Positions 53,501 through 64,000 of a stretch of 64,000 nucleotides of DNA are shown piece after piece (position 1 is the first letter of the stretch; every line of letters begins with the position of its first letter). The DNA lies in NCBI GenBank assembly GCA_038380435.1, contig JAWZYU010000750.1, positions 1-64,000 on the forward strand, given 5' to 3'. The translations under genes and the position numbers were made by a program. A model generated the notes under the pieces. That model made no database searches. It worked only from the letters and a program-made list of their open reading frames with translations, and was not told where the DNA came from. This DNA comes from Ryuthela nishihirai. Lineage: Eukaryota > Arthropoda > Arachnida > Araneae > Heptathelidae.

Positions 53501-55295
53501 AGTTTATATGCTTCGTTCCAGGGAAGTGAAAGGGGAGAAGAACGTGTTTCATGCTCTGGAAGATTGGGAGGAAAGTACGCAGATTTTATGCTTCGTCCCA
53601 GGGAATTGGAAAGAAAGTACGCAGATTTTATGCTTCGTCCCAGGGAATTGGAAGGAAAGTACGCAGATTTTATGCTTCGTCCCAGGGAATTGGAAGGTAA
53701 GAGGAACGGGTTTTATGCTCAGGAGGTTTGGGAAGTAAGAGCACAGTTTATATGCTTCGTTCCAGGGAATTGGAAGGGGGGAAGAACGGGTTTCATGTTC
53801 TGGAGTATTGGGAGGAAAGTACGAAGATTATATGCTTCGTCCCAGGGAATTGGAAGGAAAGACGAACGGGTTTTATGCTCTGGAGGTTTGGGAAGAAATA
53901 GCGCAGTTTATATGCTTCGTTCCAGGGAATTGAAAGGGAGGAAGAAGGAGTTTTATGCTCTGGAGGATTGGAAGAAAGATCGCAGTTTATATGCTTCGTT
54001 CCAGGGAATTGGAAGGGAAGAGGAACGGGTTTTATGATCTGGACGATTGGGAAGAAAGAGCGCAATTTTTATGCTTCGTTCCAGGGAATTAGAAGAAAGG
54101 AGGAACGGGTTTCACGCTCTGTAGAATTGGAAAGAAAGACCGCAGTTTATATGCTACGTTCCATGGAATTGAAAGGGAGGAAGAACGGGTTTCATGCTCT
54201 GGAGGATTCGGAAGGAAGAACGCAGTTTACATGCTTCGTCCCAGGGAATTGAAAGGAAGGAGGAACGGGTTTAAATGTTCTGGACGATTGGGAAGAAAGA
54301 GCGCAGTTTATATTCTTTGTTCCAGGGAATTGGAAGGAAGGAGGAACGTGTTTAATGTTCTAGAGGATTGGGGAGAAAGAGCGCAGTTTATAAGCTTCGT
54401 TCCAGGGAATTAAAAGGGCGGAAGAACGTTTTCTATGATCTGGAGGATTGGGAAGAAAGAGCGCAGTTTACATGCTTCGTTCCAGGGAATTGAGAGGGGG
54501 GAAGAACGGGCTTCATGCTCTGGAGGATTGGGAAGAAAGAGCGCACTATATATGCTTCGTTTCAGGGAATTGAAAGGGAGGAAGAACGGGTTTCATGCTC
54601 TGGAGGATGGGGAAGAAAGAACGCAGTTTATATGCTTCGTTCCAGGGAACTGAAAGGGAGGAAGAACGGGTTTCATGCTTTGGAGGTTTGGGAAGAAAGA
54701 ACGCAGTATATAGGCTTTGTTCCAGGGAATTGAAAGGAAGGAGGAATGGGGTTTCATGCTCCGGAGGTTTGGGAAGAAAAAGCGCAGTTTATATGCTTCG
54801 TTCCAGGGAATTGTAAGGGAGGAAGAACTGGTTTCATGCTCTGGAGGACTGGGAAGAAAGAACACACAATATATGCTTCGTTCCAGGGAATTGAAAGGGA
54901 GGAAGAACGGGTTTCATGCTCTGGAGGATTGGGAAGAAAGAACGTAGATTATATGCTTCGTTCCAGTGAACTGAAAGGGAGGAAGAACGGGTTTCATGCT
55001 CTGGAGGATTGGGAAGAAAGAACGCAGTTTATATGCTTCGTTCCAGGGAATTGGAAGGGAAGAGGAACGGGTTTTATGATCTGGAGGATTGGGAAGAAAG
55101 CGCGCAGTTTATATGCTTCGTTCCAGGGAATTGGAAGGGAAGAGGAACGGGTTTTATGATCTGGAGGATTGGGAAGAAAGCGCGCAGTTTATATGCTTCG
55201 TTCCAGAGAATTGGAAGGAAGGAGGAACGCGTTTTATGCTCTAGAGATTTGGGAAGAAATAGCGCAGTTTATATGTTTCGTTACGGAGAATGGAA
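50521..55295 (+). repeat. 80-bp satellite, block 2a with degenerate edge
   Basis: 50521-50660 shows two strongly decayed unit-like segments (GGAGGGAGGAAGCAGAGG, GAGGAACAG...GCTCCATAGGAGTGGGAAG). Canonical units begin near 50665. From 50770 it matches 1-4526 almost base for base (offset 50769). Decay toward the edge is typical of satellites. Confidence 0.93.
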
Positions 55296-56919
55296 ATAAT
55301 ATTTATTTCCATTCTCATTTACAGAAACATTACACACAAAAATTTACCATCAAATTTGGATGGAAAATAGCAAAAGGAAATAATATAAAATAAAATTAAA
55401 AAAAACGATTAAAAATAAAAACACACAAACATACATTTTACAAGTATTTCTGTGTAATCTAGGAGTTACAAAACAACTCTTACAGATTACAAAAACAAAA
55501 TTCTACTGTAAACGAAAATCTTTGGCAATGGATAAAAAAACTAAGAAATTACATTAAAAGCGTCTTCAATATCTTCAGTATTTACCAAAAAAAGTTTGCT
55601 TTTTTTCTTAAAATTACAATCACTTTTTTCTTCCTTTATATTATTTGGTAAAGAATTATATAATTTTGGTGCAATAAAATTGAAATGCTTATGCATGATT
55701 TCTTTTTTTGATTTCACAACATGAAACATGTTTGTAGAACATCTGGTATCGTATGGGATGAACCATTTTTCGATCCAATTGTTGTTTTTATGTAGATACA
55801 AAAGACTTCTATATAAATATAACTTTCTCAAAGGTAATATATTATTGCTTATGTAATGATAATTTACATTGCTAATATTGCTATTTGAAACTAGTTTTAC
55901 AATTTTATTTTGCAATTTCACTAGAGGGAGTAGGTTTGATATATAATCTCCCCCCCAGCATGTGATTCCATAACTTAAAATTGAGTGAACCCAAGCGAAA
56001 TAAACCAAAATTAACAACTTCTTATGAGAACATGATTTAAGATAATATAACTTGTACAAAATGAATCTTAATTTTTTACACACTGTATCTACTTGTTTCT
56101 TCCATTTTAGATTTTGTTCAACATAAATGCCTAGATATTTAACGCATTCAACTTGTTCGATAGTTTTACATACACAACCATTTACCAAATTACAACCAGA
56201 ATTATGGTATTTTATGACAACCTCTTTACTTGTATTCAATAAGCCGAAAGAGATAAAATTAGTTTTTTTCACATTTATTTGCATTTTATTACTACTAAAC
56301 CAGTTTCTTATGCTTTTTAAGTCATTGTTTATCTTGAACATTAACTCATTATTAGTTTCAGTCGAGTACACTATCGCTGTGTCATCCGCATAAGCTGTGA
56401 TTTTGCCAAATAAATTTAAATTGCAAAAATCATTAATATATATTAAAAACAATACTGGTCCAAGAATAGAACCTTGCGGTACACCACCATTCAAAACAAG
56501 CATATTACTTTCCAGTTTATGTATAGCCACATATTGTTTCCTGTTTTCCAAATATGATTTAAACCAATTGAAAGCAAGTCCCCTTATTCCTATTATACTT
56601 AATTTTTGCATTAAAATTTCATGATTTATTGTGTCGAAAGCTTTTTTTATGTCAATAAATAAGACTAAAGTTTTCCTGTGTTCATTTACACTGTTATAGA
56701 TGTTGCCGGTAAGTTGTAACATAGCATGTTCTGTACCCAATTTATCTCTAAATCCAAACTGTTTATTTGATAAGAAATTATATTTCGATAGAAATTTTAT
56801 TAATCTCTCTTTCATGAGTTTTTCAATAATTTTTGAAAAGATAGGGAGTATGGAAATTGGTCTATAATTATTAAAATCCGTGTTTTTACCTTTTTGTATA
56901 AAAGTTAAATTCCAAGGGG
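55296..56919 (-). mobile_element. 5'-truncated Jockey/CR1-like LINE, copy 2
   Basis: Same insertion as 4527-6149 with the same GAATGGAA flanks (55288-55295, 56920-56927). One extra A in the 3' UTR A-run is the only difference noticed. Confidence 0.88.
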
Positions 56920-56962
56920 GAATGGAATTTATGTTCTGGAGGACTGGGGTGAAAGACCGCAA
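55541..56962 (-). CDS. Reverse transcriptase remnant, copy 2
   Basis: 473 codons, apparently identical to the frame at 4771-6192, with YADD at residues 191-194 and the same 15 satellite-derived N-terminal residues. Identity over 1.4 kb implies a recent duplication or continuing homogenisation. Confidence 0.9.
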   Translation of the reverse strand: MRSFTPVLQNINSIPPWNLTFIQKGKNTDFNNYRPISILPIFSKIIEKLMKERLIKFLSKYNFLSNKQFGFRDKLGTEHAMLQLTGNIYNSVNEHRKTLVLFIDIKKAFDTINHEILMQKLSIIGIRGLAFNWFKSYLENRKQYVAIHKLESNMLVLNGGVPQGSILGPVLFLIYINDFCNLNLFGKITAYADDTAIVYSTETNNELMFKINNDLKSIRNWFSSNKMQINVKKTNFISFGLLNTSKEVVIKYHNSGCNLVNGCVCKTIEQVECVKYLGIYVEQNLKWKKQVDTVCKKLRFILYKLYYLKSCSHKKLLILVYFAWVHSILSYGITCWGGDYISNLLPLVKLQNKIVKLVSNSNISNVNYHYISNNILPLRKLYLYRSLLYLHKNNNWIEKWFIPYDTRCSTNMFHVVKSKKEIMHKHFNFIAPKLYNSLPNNIKEEKSDCNFKKKSKLFLVNTEDIEDAFNVIS

Positions 56963-58878
56963 TTTATGTGCTTCGTTCCAGGGAATTGAAAGGGAGGTGG
57001 AACGGGCTTTATATTCTGGAGAATTGGGGAGAAAGAGCGCAGTTTATATGCTTCGTTCCAGGGAATTGGAAGGAAGGAGAAACGGGTTTTATGCTCCGGA
57101 GAATTGGAAAGAAAGAGCGCAGTTTATATGCTTCGTTCCATGTAATTGAAAGGGAGCATTTACGGGTTTTATGCTCTGGAGGATTGGGTAGAAAGATCAC
57201 GGTTTATATGCTTCGTTCCAGGGAATTGAAAGAAAGGAGGAACGCGTTTAAATGTTCTGAAGGATTGGGAAGAAAGAGCGCAGTTTATATGCTTCGTTCC
57301 AGTGAATTGAAAGGGCCGAAGAACGGGTTTCACGCTCTGGAGGATTGGGAAGAAATAACGCAGTTTATATGCTCCGTTCCAGGGAATTGAAAGGAAGGAG
57401 GAACGCGTTTAAATTTTCTGAAGGATTGGGAAGAAAGAGCGCAGTTTATATGCTTCGTACCAGGAAATTGAAAGGAAGGAGGAACGGGTTTTATGATCTG
57501 GAGGATTGAGAAGAAAGAGCGCAGTTTATATGCTTCGTACCAGGGAATTGAAAGGAAGGAGGAACGGGTTTAAATGCTCTGGAGGATTGGGGAGAAAGAA
57601 CGCAGTTTATATGCTTCGTTACAGAGAATTGGAAGAAAGGAGGTACGGGTTTTATGCTCTGGTGGATTGTGAACATAGAGCGCAGTTTATATGCTTCGTT
57701 CCAGAGAATTGGATGGAAGGAGGAACGGGTTTTATTCTCTAGAGGATTGGGAAGAAATAGCGCAGTTTATATGCTTCGTTAGAGAGAATTGAAAGGAAGG
57801 AAGAACGAGTTTCATGATCTAGAGGATTGGGAAGAAAGAACGCAGTTTATATGCTTCGTTACAGAGAATTGAAAGGAAGGGGGAACGGATTTTATGTTCT
57901 GGAGGATTGGGGTGAAAGAGCGCAATTTATGTGCTTCGTTCCAGAGATTCGGAAGGAAAGAGGAACGGGTTTTCTGCTCTGGAGGATTGGGAAGAAAGCG
58001 CGCAGTTCATATGCTTCGTTCCAGGGAAATGGAGGAAGGGGGAACGGGTTTTTTGCTCTGGAGGTTTGGGAAGAAATAGCGCAGTTTATATGCTTCGTTA
58101 CAGGGAATTGAATGGAAGGAGGAACGTGATTTATGTTCTGGAGGATTTTGAAGAAAGAACACAGTTTATATGCTTCGTTTCAGGGAATTGGAAGGAAAGA
58201 GGAAGAGGTTTTATGATCTGGAGGATTTTGAAGAAAGAACACAGTTTATATGCTTCGTTTCAGGGAATTGGAAGGAAAGAGGAAGAGGTTTTATGATCTG
58301 GAGGATTGGGAAGAAAGCGCGCAGTTCATATGCTTCGTTCCAGGGAAATGGAGGAAGGGGGAACGGGTTTTATGCTCTGGAGGTTTGGGAAGAGAGAGCA
58401 CAGTTTATATGCTTCGTTCCAGAGAATTGGAAGGAAGGAGGAACGGGTATTATGCTCTAGAGGATTGGGAAGAAATAGGGCAGTTTATATGCTTCGTTAC
58501 AGGGAATTGAAAGGAAGGAGGAACGTGATTTATGTTATGGAGGATTTTGAAGAAAGAACACAGTTCATATGCTTCGTTTCAGGAAATTGGAAGGAAAGAG
58601 GAAGAGGTTTAATGTTCTAGAGGATTGGGCAGAAAGAGCGCAGTTTATATGCTTCGTTCCAGGTAATTAAAAGGGCGGAAGAACGTTTTCTATGATCTGG
58701 AGGATTGGGAAGAAAGAACGCAGTTTATATGCTTCGTTCCAGGGAACTGAGAGGGGGGAAGAACGGGCTTCATGCTCTGGAGGATTGGGAAGAAAGAGCG
58801 CACTATATATGCTTCGTTTCAGGGAATTGAAAGGGAGGAAGGACGGGTTTCATGCTCTGGAGGATGGGGAAGAAAGAA
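56920..58878 (+). repeat. 80-bp satellite, block 2b
   Basis: Matches 6150-8107, except that one unit (79 bp, 7301-7379 in copy 1) is missing at about 58072 and one unit (58151-58230) is duplicated at 58231-58310. Other units agree almost perfectly. Confidence 0.95.
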
Positions 58879-58881
58879 TGT

Positions 58882-59565
58882 CCCCCTCCCTAGTAAGAGT
58901 TTCTTGACCTGGGTTGCATGAGGTACATTTCGATCAAGAATACTGAATTTTGTTAGTATGATTATTGAATTATTCTGCTTTCAAAATCAGTCACGATTTG
59001 ATTGTGTTTTGAGTTAAAGAATAAATACTATTTAATATGGATCATGTAATAAAAATGTTCAATTTTTTAACAATCAAATAGCTACCTTAAAATTTTTATT
59101 TTTCAAAAATATGTCATACTTCCATACTCCTAAGTTGTACTGTCTGACCAATTTTTAGCTCTGTAGTACTGGTATATCGAAATTTGACCTTTGTCCTCGA
59201 AGGACCCAGCGCATCCCATGTTTCACATTTCTGAGATCTAGGACTCAAAATATCCTCAGGAACCCAAATTTTAGCTCTCTAGCATGATTAGATATAAATC
59301 TGACCTTAAAGGACCCCCGGAACCCGATATTTCGTTACATTTCTCAAATCTCCAACCAGAAACACCCCCAGATACCAAGTTTTGTTTCTAGCTCTCGTAG
59401 ATCAAGATTTGACTTCTAGGTTGTCTCTGTTTGACCTTAACGGACACTTTGGAGGTCAAATTTCGAATTTTTCCGACATCTAGGACTCGGATTACTCCTA
59501 GGTGTAAATTTTCATAGCTCTACCATTTCTGCATCATATAACATTATATTTAGAATTAGCGTGAT
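58882..59565. repeat. Degenerate tandem (third copy)
   Basis: Direct copy of 8111-8794, with a few single-base differences (for example TTGACCTTAACGGACAC). Confidence 0.6.
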
Positions 59566-59926
59566 CTCCTGTAAGTCAGGTTCGATTCCCACTTGGACCA
59601 GCGTTGAGATTAATGTCCGCAAAACTCCCCGTCTTCCCTCGGTCAGTAGAGGACACCAACTGACAACAAATGACTTGGAAAGTCTCTCATCTATCGGATG
59701 GGACATTAAGCCGTCGCCCCCATATGCATGAGAGCCATATCCTCTGCGCGTTAAAGAACACGCTGGATGATCTTGGCAGGAGGCTACCATCTGTCTCCTA
59801 ACAGCTGAAGATTGGGTCCCCTCCCCAAATCTTCTCCGAGTCCTCGGGGTCCTTGTGGCATGGACATTTAGTTTATTAGGTGCAAAAAATTGGCGCTCAG
59901 AGGTAAAATAACACAACTGAAACCTG
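59566..59926 (+). mobile_element. SINE family A, old near-complete copy (third copy)
   Basis: Direct copy of 8795-9155; shares the left-arm alleles rather than those of 44616-44976. Confidence 0.85.
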
Positions 59927-60431
59927 TAAGTCAGCCGTCAATCACTTACAATTGTATATATATATAACAGATAAATATCGCAAAAATGTTAATGCTATTT
60001 GAAATAAAAAAATACATCTAGAAATACTGAAACAAACTGAAATCGTGCGTAACATCATTATAAATACAAACAGCCATTTATTTATTAAACATAGAGAATA
60101 CTTGAAAAATAACCAATAAACTTATTTTTAATTGCTCAAGACTGATTACAAATTTAGAATATTTTTCGATTATAATTTCAAACTAGCTAAGCCCCGTCAA
60201 GTTTGGCGCGAAAGTCAATCCATTGATAACTTTTCCAAACGGCAACGTACTATTCCATTCACAACTCTCGATCGATAACGTAATTCTCCATTCATAAGGT
60301 ACGCGACGGTAGCGCCCCCAGAAGTTCTGAACACTTCGAGGAATTATTCCCGATCCACGGCACCTAGGAACCCGATTTCTTAACCAAACAATAGTTAGAC
60401 TTAAGAACTACAAGAAACGTGGCATTATAAA
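59927..60431. other. AT-rich interval, nothing recognised (third copy)
   Basis: Direct copy of 9156-9660. Confidence 0.45.
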
Positions 60432-60871
60432 CTGGAACGAAGCATAGAATTCATTCATTTATATAAGAATCACAATCTTTTGAGACCGTTAACAGTTTTA
60501 TACAGGTTGTGATACATTTGTGTAGTTACTAAACAATTTATATAGGGATCACAATCTTTTGGGAATCATTAACAGTTTTATAGAGGTTGTGATACATTTT
60601 TAGTAGTCACTAAGCAATTTATATAGAGATAACAATCTTTTAGGAACATTAACAATTTTATAGAGGTTGTGATACATTTTTGGTAGTCACTAAATAATTT
60701 ATATAGGAATCGCAATCTTTCCGAAATCACTAAGAATTTTTATGTTTATGGGGGCTCGCAATCCATTTTTTGTTAGTCATTAAGCAATTTTTATAAAACT
60801 CAGAATGATTTGGAATCAAAGTTTTTTTGTAGTGGGTCGTGATCCTCTTTTTTTAGTCACTAAGCAATTTT
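60432..60871. repeat. Second 80-bp-period array (third copy)
   Basis: Direct copy of 9661-10100. At one site (TATATAGGGATCAC) it matches the right arm instead of the left, showing mosaic ancestry. Confidence 0.8.
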
Positions 60872-60923
60872 CGGTGGTTCTCAGACCAACAAATAGTTTT
60901 GAAGCTGCTATCCAGGTTTTTTA

Positions 60924-61193
60924 AAGTAGGGGACACCGATAGGCTTGGAAAGGCCGCCGTCCGTCGGATGGGACGTTAAGCCGTGGCCCCGTGTGCGGGA
61001 GAGCAATACCCTGTGCACGTTAAAGAACACGCTAGATGGCCTTGATGGGAGGCTACCATCTGTCTCCCAACAGCTGTTCCAGTGGGTCCCCTCCCCCAAC
61101 CTTCTCTGAGCCTTCGGGGTCCTTGTGACCTGGCCATTTAGCCCATGGTGTGCAAAAAAGTGCCGCTCAGAGGTAAAGCAACCCAACAACAAC
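60924..61193 (+). mobile_element. SINE family A, 5'-truncated (third copy)
   Basis: Direct copy of 10153-10422 with CCAGGTTTTTTA at 60912-60923 and 61194-61205. Confidence 0.93.
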
Positions 61194-61205
61194 CCAGGTT
61201 TTTTA

Positions 61206-61739
61206 TCCGAAAAACTGACGTAACAATTAACACATTATGGATAGCATGAGCTTAGTCCTCCCGACAAAAAATACTAGAACTTTTTCTGGTTTTTTGGTTA
61301 CTTTTTAAACTTATTAATCGTTTTCATTTTTTTTTAATTAGTAAACTCGAATTCAAATTTTTCGTTTTCTCTCATATTTTAAAAAATATAATCTGAATTA
61401 AAAAAAATTTGCAAATCAAGCCGGTTTCTCTTACTGTAAATGTTAGGCTATGCTGCACAGGATTTTTGATTATTAAAATGGTTGAAATTTTTTAAATTGT
61501 TGTTAAAATGAGTCAGTCTTATAAAGTAGTTTAAAAAGGTCGCAATCTCATATATATTTATTAATTTATCAAAAAATTTCAATAAATGGCTACCTTTTTC
61601 AAAAATACCAGATAGCATCTTCAGAATTTTTTTTGTAGGTCAACAATTGCTAGAAACTGTTAAATCTTACAACTGATTGTTTAACGGGCCAGTCTCAAAA
61701 AATAATTGTTGAAGTGAGTCCCAATCTTATGAAATAAAT
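61206..61739. other. AT-rich interval without the left-arm deletion
   Basis: At 61513 this copy continues TCAGTCTTATAAAGTAG, the mirror of 43027 and below, whereas the left arm jumps to GCCACTATTC. No gene. Confidence 0.5.
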
Positions 61740-61905
61740 AAATAAAATAAATACCCCCTCAAGCAGCTGCTTGCCACAGAGGTCTGACAGGAGCCTGTCA
61801 GTTTATATGCCATAGTAGAAGGTCTAAGAGGATGGCAGGACCTCAGCAGAAAAACAAAACACACATCCATGCCTTACCCGGGGCTCGAACCCAGATCTCT
61901 TATGA
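61740..61905 (-). mobile_element. SINE family B, head-truncated (mirror of 42640-42803)
   Basis: Antisense CCTCAAGCAGCTGCTTGCC, core CTGACAGGAGCCTGTCAG, box B GGGGCTCGAACCCAG. Confidence 0.9.
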
Positions 61906-62062
61906 CTGTTAGAAAAAGGAGTATCCTTAAAAATATTTATTCAAATGGGTGTTGTCATTTTAATATGTGTCTCTGTTTTGGAGGAAATATAAGATAGCTG
62001 CTTTAAAATTTTTGTGGCTCTGAGATATACCTAGCAATTGCTGTTTAAATTTTTAAAAAAAT

Positions 62063-62657
62063 GGGTTGCAGTCTCGTATATAATTGTTAAAATGGATCGG
62101 ACTTTAATAAATGATTATTAAAAATGGCGGCAGTGTTAAAGTAATAATTATTGTTTATTAATAAATTAGTAATAACAACCTTATAAATGAAAATTGAAAT
62201 AGTCGTACACTTATAAATAATTGTTAAAAAGTTCGCATACATATAAATTATTTCTATAAAGGTCGCACACTTATAAAATGACTGTTAAAAAGGTCGCGCA
62301 CACTTACAATTGATTGTTAAAAAACTGCCAGCAGTAATTAGTAATTAAAAGAGTTGCACACTTATAAACGATTGCTATAACAACAAATTAGTAATAACAT
62401 CCTTATAAATGACAATTAAAATAGTCTCACATTTATAAGTGATTTGTAAAATGGTCGCACACTTAAAAATGATTTTTACAAAGGTTGCATGCTTATAAAT
62501 GATTGATAAAAAGGTCGCACAGTTAAAAATGATTGTTAAAAATGACAACGGTGTTTAAGTGATAATTATAAACGATAATTAATAAATGATAAATAATTAA
62601 AATAGTTGAACATTTATAAATGATTGGTAAAAAAGGTCGCACACTTATAAATGATTT
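62063..62657 (+). repeat. AT-rich minisatellite, long version (mirror of 41887-42480)
   Basis: Sense units GGTCGCACACTTATAAA. It keeps the ancestral TTTGTAAAATGGTCGCAC where the right arm has a private change. Confidence 0.85.
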
Positions 62658-63347
62658 TTAAAAGGTAGCAACTTTGGAAACAGTTATTAGAATTGGTGAC
62701 TTCCAAAAAAAGAAAAAAAAAAGCCTTAATACATAAAAATCTATTACAATGCATTCTTATTATCTACACTATAGAAAATAAATAATTGATTGCTGTAAAT
62801 CGAACATTAAATTTCTATCCTGCTAACACAAAAATATGCAATTTAAATTGATTAAACAAAGCATTAGAGCGAAATTAAAAAAAATAGTTAAAACCTGATT
62901 CATCACAGCGGACGAAAAAAATCCAACTGATATCTGTTCTTCACGTTTAACAAAAAACGGTGTTATTAGAATTTTCTGTATTTTTTTCTTTCTGGATTCA
63001 GCTCGGGAAACCTTGGCCTTCGGGGACGATTCGTTTTTTGTCGGAATCAGTTGCTGGATGGCATCGCAGTCATGTGACTGAGGTTTAGTTGGAGAGGATG
63101 GCCTAAAAGGAAAGGAAAAAAACTCTTTGTTTTTTCATAAAAAAATTACGAGAGTTAAATGTAAATGTCGGTAATATGTTTAACACTTTAACATGTGAAC
63201 AGCGCATGTAATTACACCTCAGTTTTACCTGAATGTAGACATTTATATACAAAACATAAAACTCAGTAAATACAACTAGATAAAATTTATGAAAGCATTC
63301 AAAACTTACTTTTTAAAGTTCGTGATGAATTCTGACAAACGATCCAT
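62658..63347 (-). pseudogene. Mini-gene, second copy with lost exon-3 acceptor
   Basis: Mirror of 41196-41886: exon 1 63310-63347, exon 2 62895-63102, former exon 3 62658-62708. Exons 1 and 2 with their donors and first acceptor are intact. One exon-2 difference is synonymous (CAG to CAA, Gln). At the intron-2 acceptor the CTCAGATTT of the other copy is replaced by C followed by T's, removing the AG. Exon 3 cannot be spliced as predicted; read-through would end in intron 2. A homopolymer-region consensus error is possible. Confidence 0.5.
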
Positions 63348-63429
63348 TTTATCTCCACTTTTTTTTAAATAATATATTACCGTTTTTCCCCTTATTTTGA
63401 AAACTTTTGTCTTTTTTACTGAGGTCTAG

Positions 63430-63730
63430 TTATCTCCGCAAAATTCCCCACCCTGCCCACGGTCAATAGGAGACACCGATGGGCTTGAAAAGGCCACCGT
63501 CCGTCGGATAGGACGTTAAGCCGTGGCCCCATGTGCGGGAGTGCCATACCCTGTGCACATTAAAGATCAAGCTGGATGGCCTTGACGAGAGGCTACCATA
63601 TGTCTCCCAACAGCTGTTCCAGTGGGTCCCCTCCCCCAACCTTCTCTGATCCTACGGGATCCATGTGACCTGGTCATTTAGCCCATGGTATGCAAAAAAA
63701 TGCCGCTCAGAGGTAAAACAACCCAACCCA
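63430..63730 (+). mobile_element. SINE family A, 5'-truncated (mirror of 40813-41113)
   Basis: ACTGAGGTCTAG at 63418-63429 and 63731-63742 flanks it. Confidence 0.93.
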
Positions 63731-63742
63731 ACTGAGGTCTAG

Positions 63743-63830
63743 CCTTCCTCACAGATTATCTATGGCGAATTAACCTGACAGGCTTCTGTCAGACTTCTGT
63801 GGCAAGCAATTGCTTTAGGGTTTATTTATT
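63743..63830 (+). mobile_element. SINE family B, diverged 3' fragment (mirror of 40714-40800)
   Basis: CTGACAGGCTTCTGTCAG core and GTGGCAAGCAATTGCTTTAGG. Confidence 0.8.
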
Positions 63831-63977
63831 TTTAGTCTGTAATATCCATAATAGATGGGTTCGGTCCCTGTATAGCACGTGCAGAAGAAGGCTTGCTAGA
63901 ATTCGCTACAGTGGCCAAATGCAGTAGCTGTAGCTCAGAACAGATGTGTCGGGGGAGGAAAATTACATAGTCTGGTA

Positions 63978-64000
63978 CAGTCGCTCAAAAAAGTATCCGA
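63978..64000. mobile_element. Tc1/mariner-like MITE family 3, cut by window end
   Basis: TA at 63976-63977, then the first 23 bases of the terminal repeat (CAGTCGCTCAAAAAAG...). The remainder lies beyond the window. Confidence 0.9.

Larger units (their letters stand above)
50770..61513 (+). repeat. 50.77-kb-spaced direct repeat, copy 2
   Basis: Counterpart of 1-10742: satellite, LINE, satellite and outer palindrome-arm sequence. Beyond 61513 this copy follows the insert-bearing version of the arm. Confidence 0.93.

Overview
The window looks like accessory, repeat-dominated DNA from a metazoan nuclear genome. The supporting signs are tRNA-headed SINEs with short target-site duplications, a Jockey/CR1-type LINE fragment, Tc1/mariner-like MITEs, a megasatellite, and one small gene with GT-AG introns. 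No bacterial operons, rRNAs or functional tRNAs are visible. An arthropod, perhaps an arachnid, is my best guess from the SINE style and AT-rich composition; this is inference only.

Layout. 1-8107 is an 80-bp satellite (blocks 1-4526 and 6150-8107) split by a 5'-truncated non-LTR retrotransposon (4527-6149). 8111-45660 is a very large imperfect palindrome. Its left arm (about 8111-22942) is repeated in reverse complement as the right arm (about 28061-45660), with a 5.1-kb centre. The centre holds a third copy (24148-28060) of a 3.9-kb block present once in each arm. The arms are mosaics of SINE families A and B, fold-back MITEs, hairpins and AT-rich minisatellites. The right arm carries about 2.76 kb (40265-43027) that the left arm lacks; it holds a Tc1-like MITE and a three-exon mini-gene. 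45660-50520 is a spacer of SINE copies, including a 159-bp higher-order tandem array grown from a SINE tail (47193-48783) and a reading frame split by a SINE (49544-50147). 50521-58878 is the satellite with its LINE insertion again. 58881-61513 repeats 8111-10742 in direct orientation, and 61514-64000 continues as the mirror image of the right-arm insert. Positions 1-10742 therefore recur at 50770-61513, a spacing of about 50.77 kb.

Coding content is poor. Supported items are the LINE reverse-transcriptase ORF (two copies), a predicted 98-aa three-exon gene at 41196-41886 (+) with a damaged copy at 62658-63347 (-), a THAP-like zinc-finger exon in three copies with its first Cys changed to Tyr, and the SINE-split frame. 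The many satellite and SINE reading frames look like by-products of repeat sequence.

The main interest is structural: palindromic amplification with near-identical arms, gain and loss of single satellite units between copies, a microhomology-flanked deletion that removes the mini-gene from one arm, and a young higher-order SINE-tail satellite. Arm identities are judged by eye. Mis-assembly of such a region is a real alternative and should be tested with long reads.
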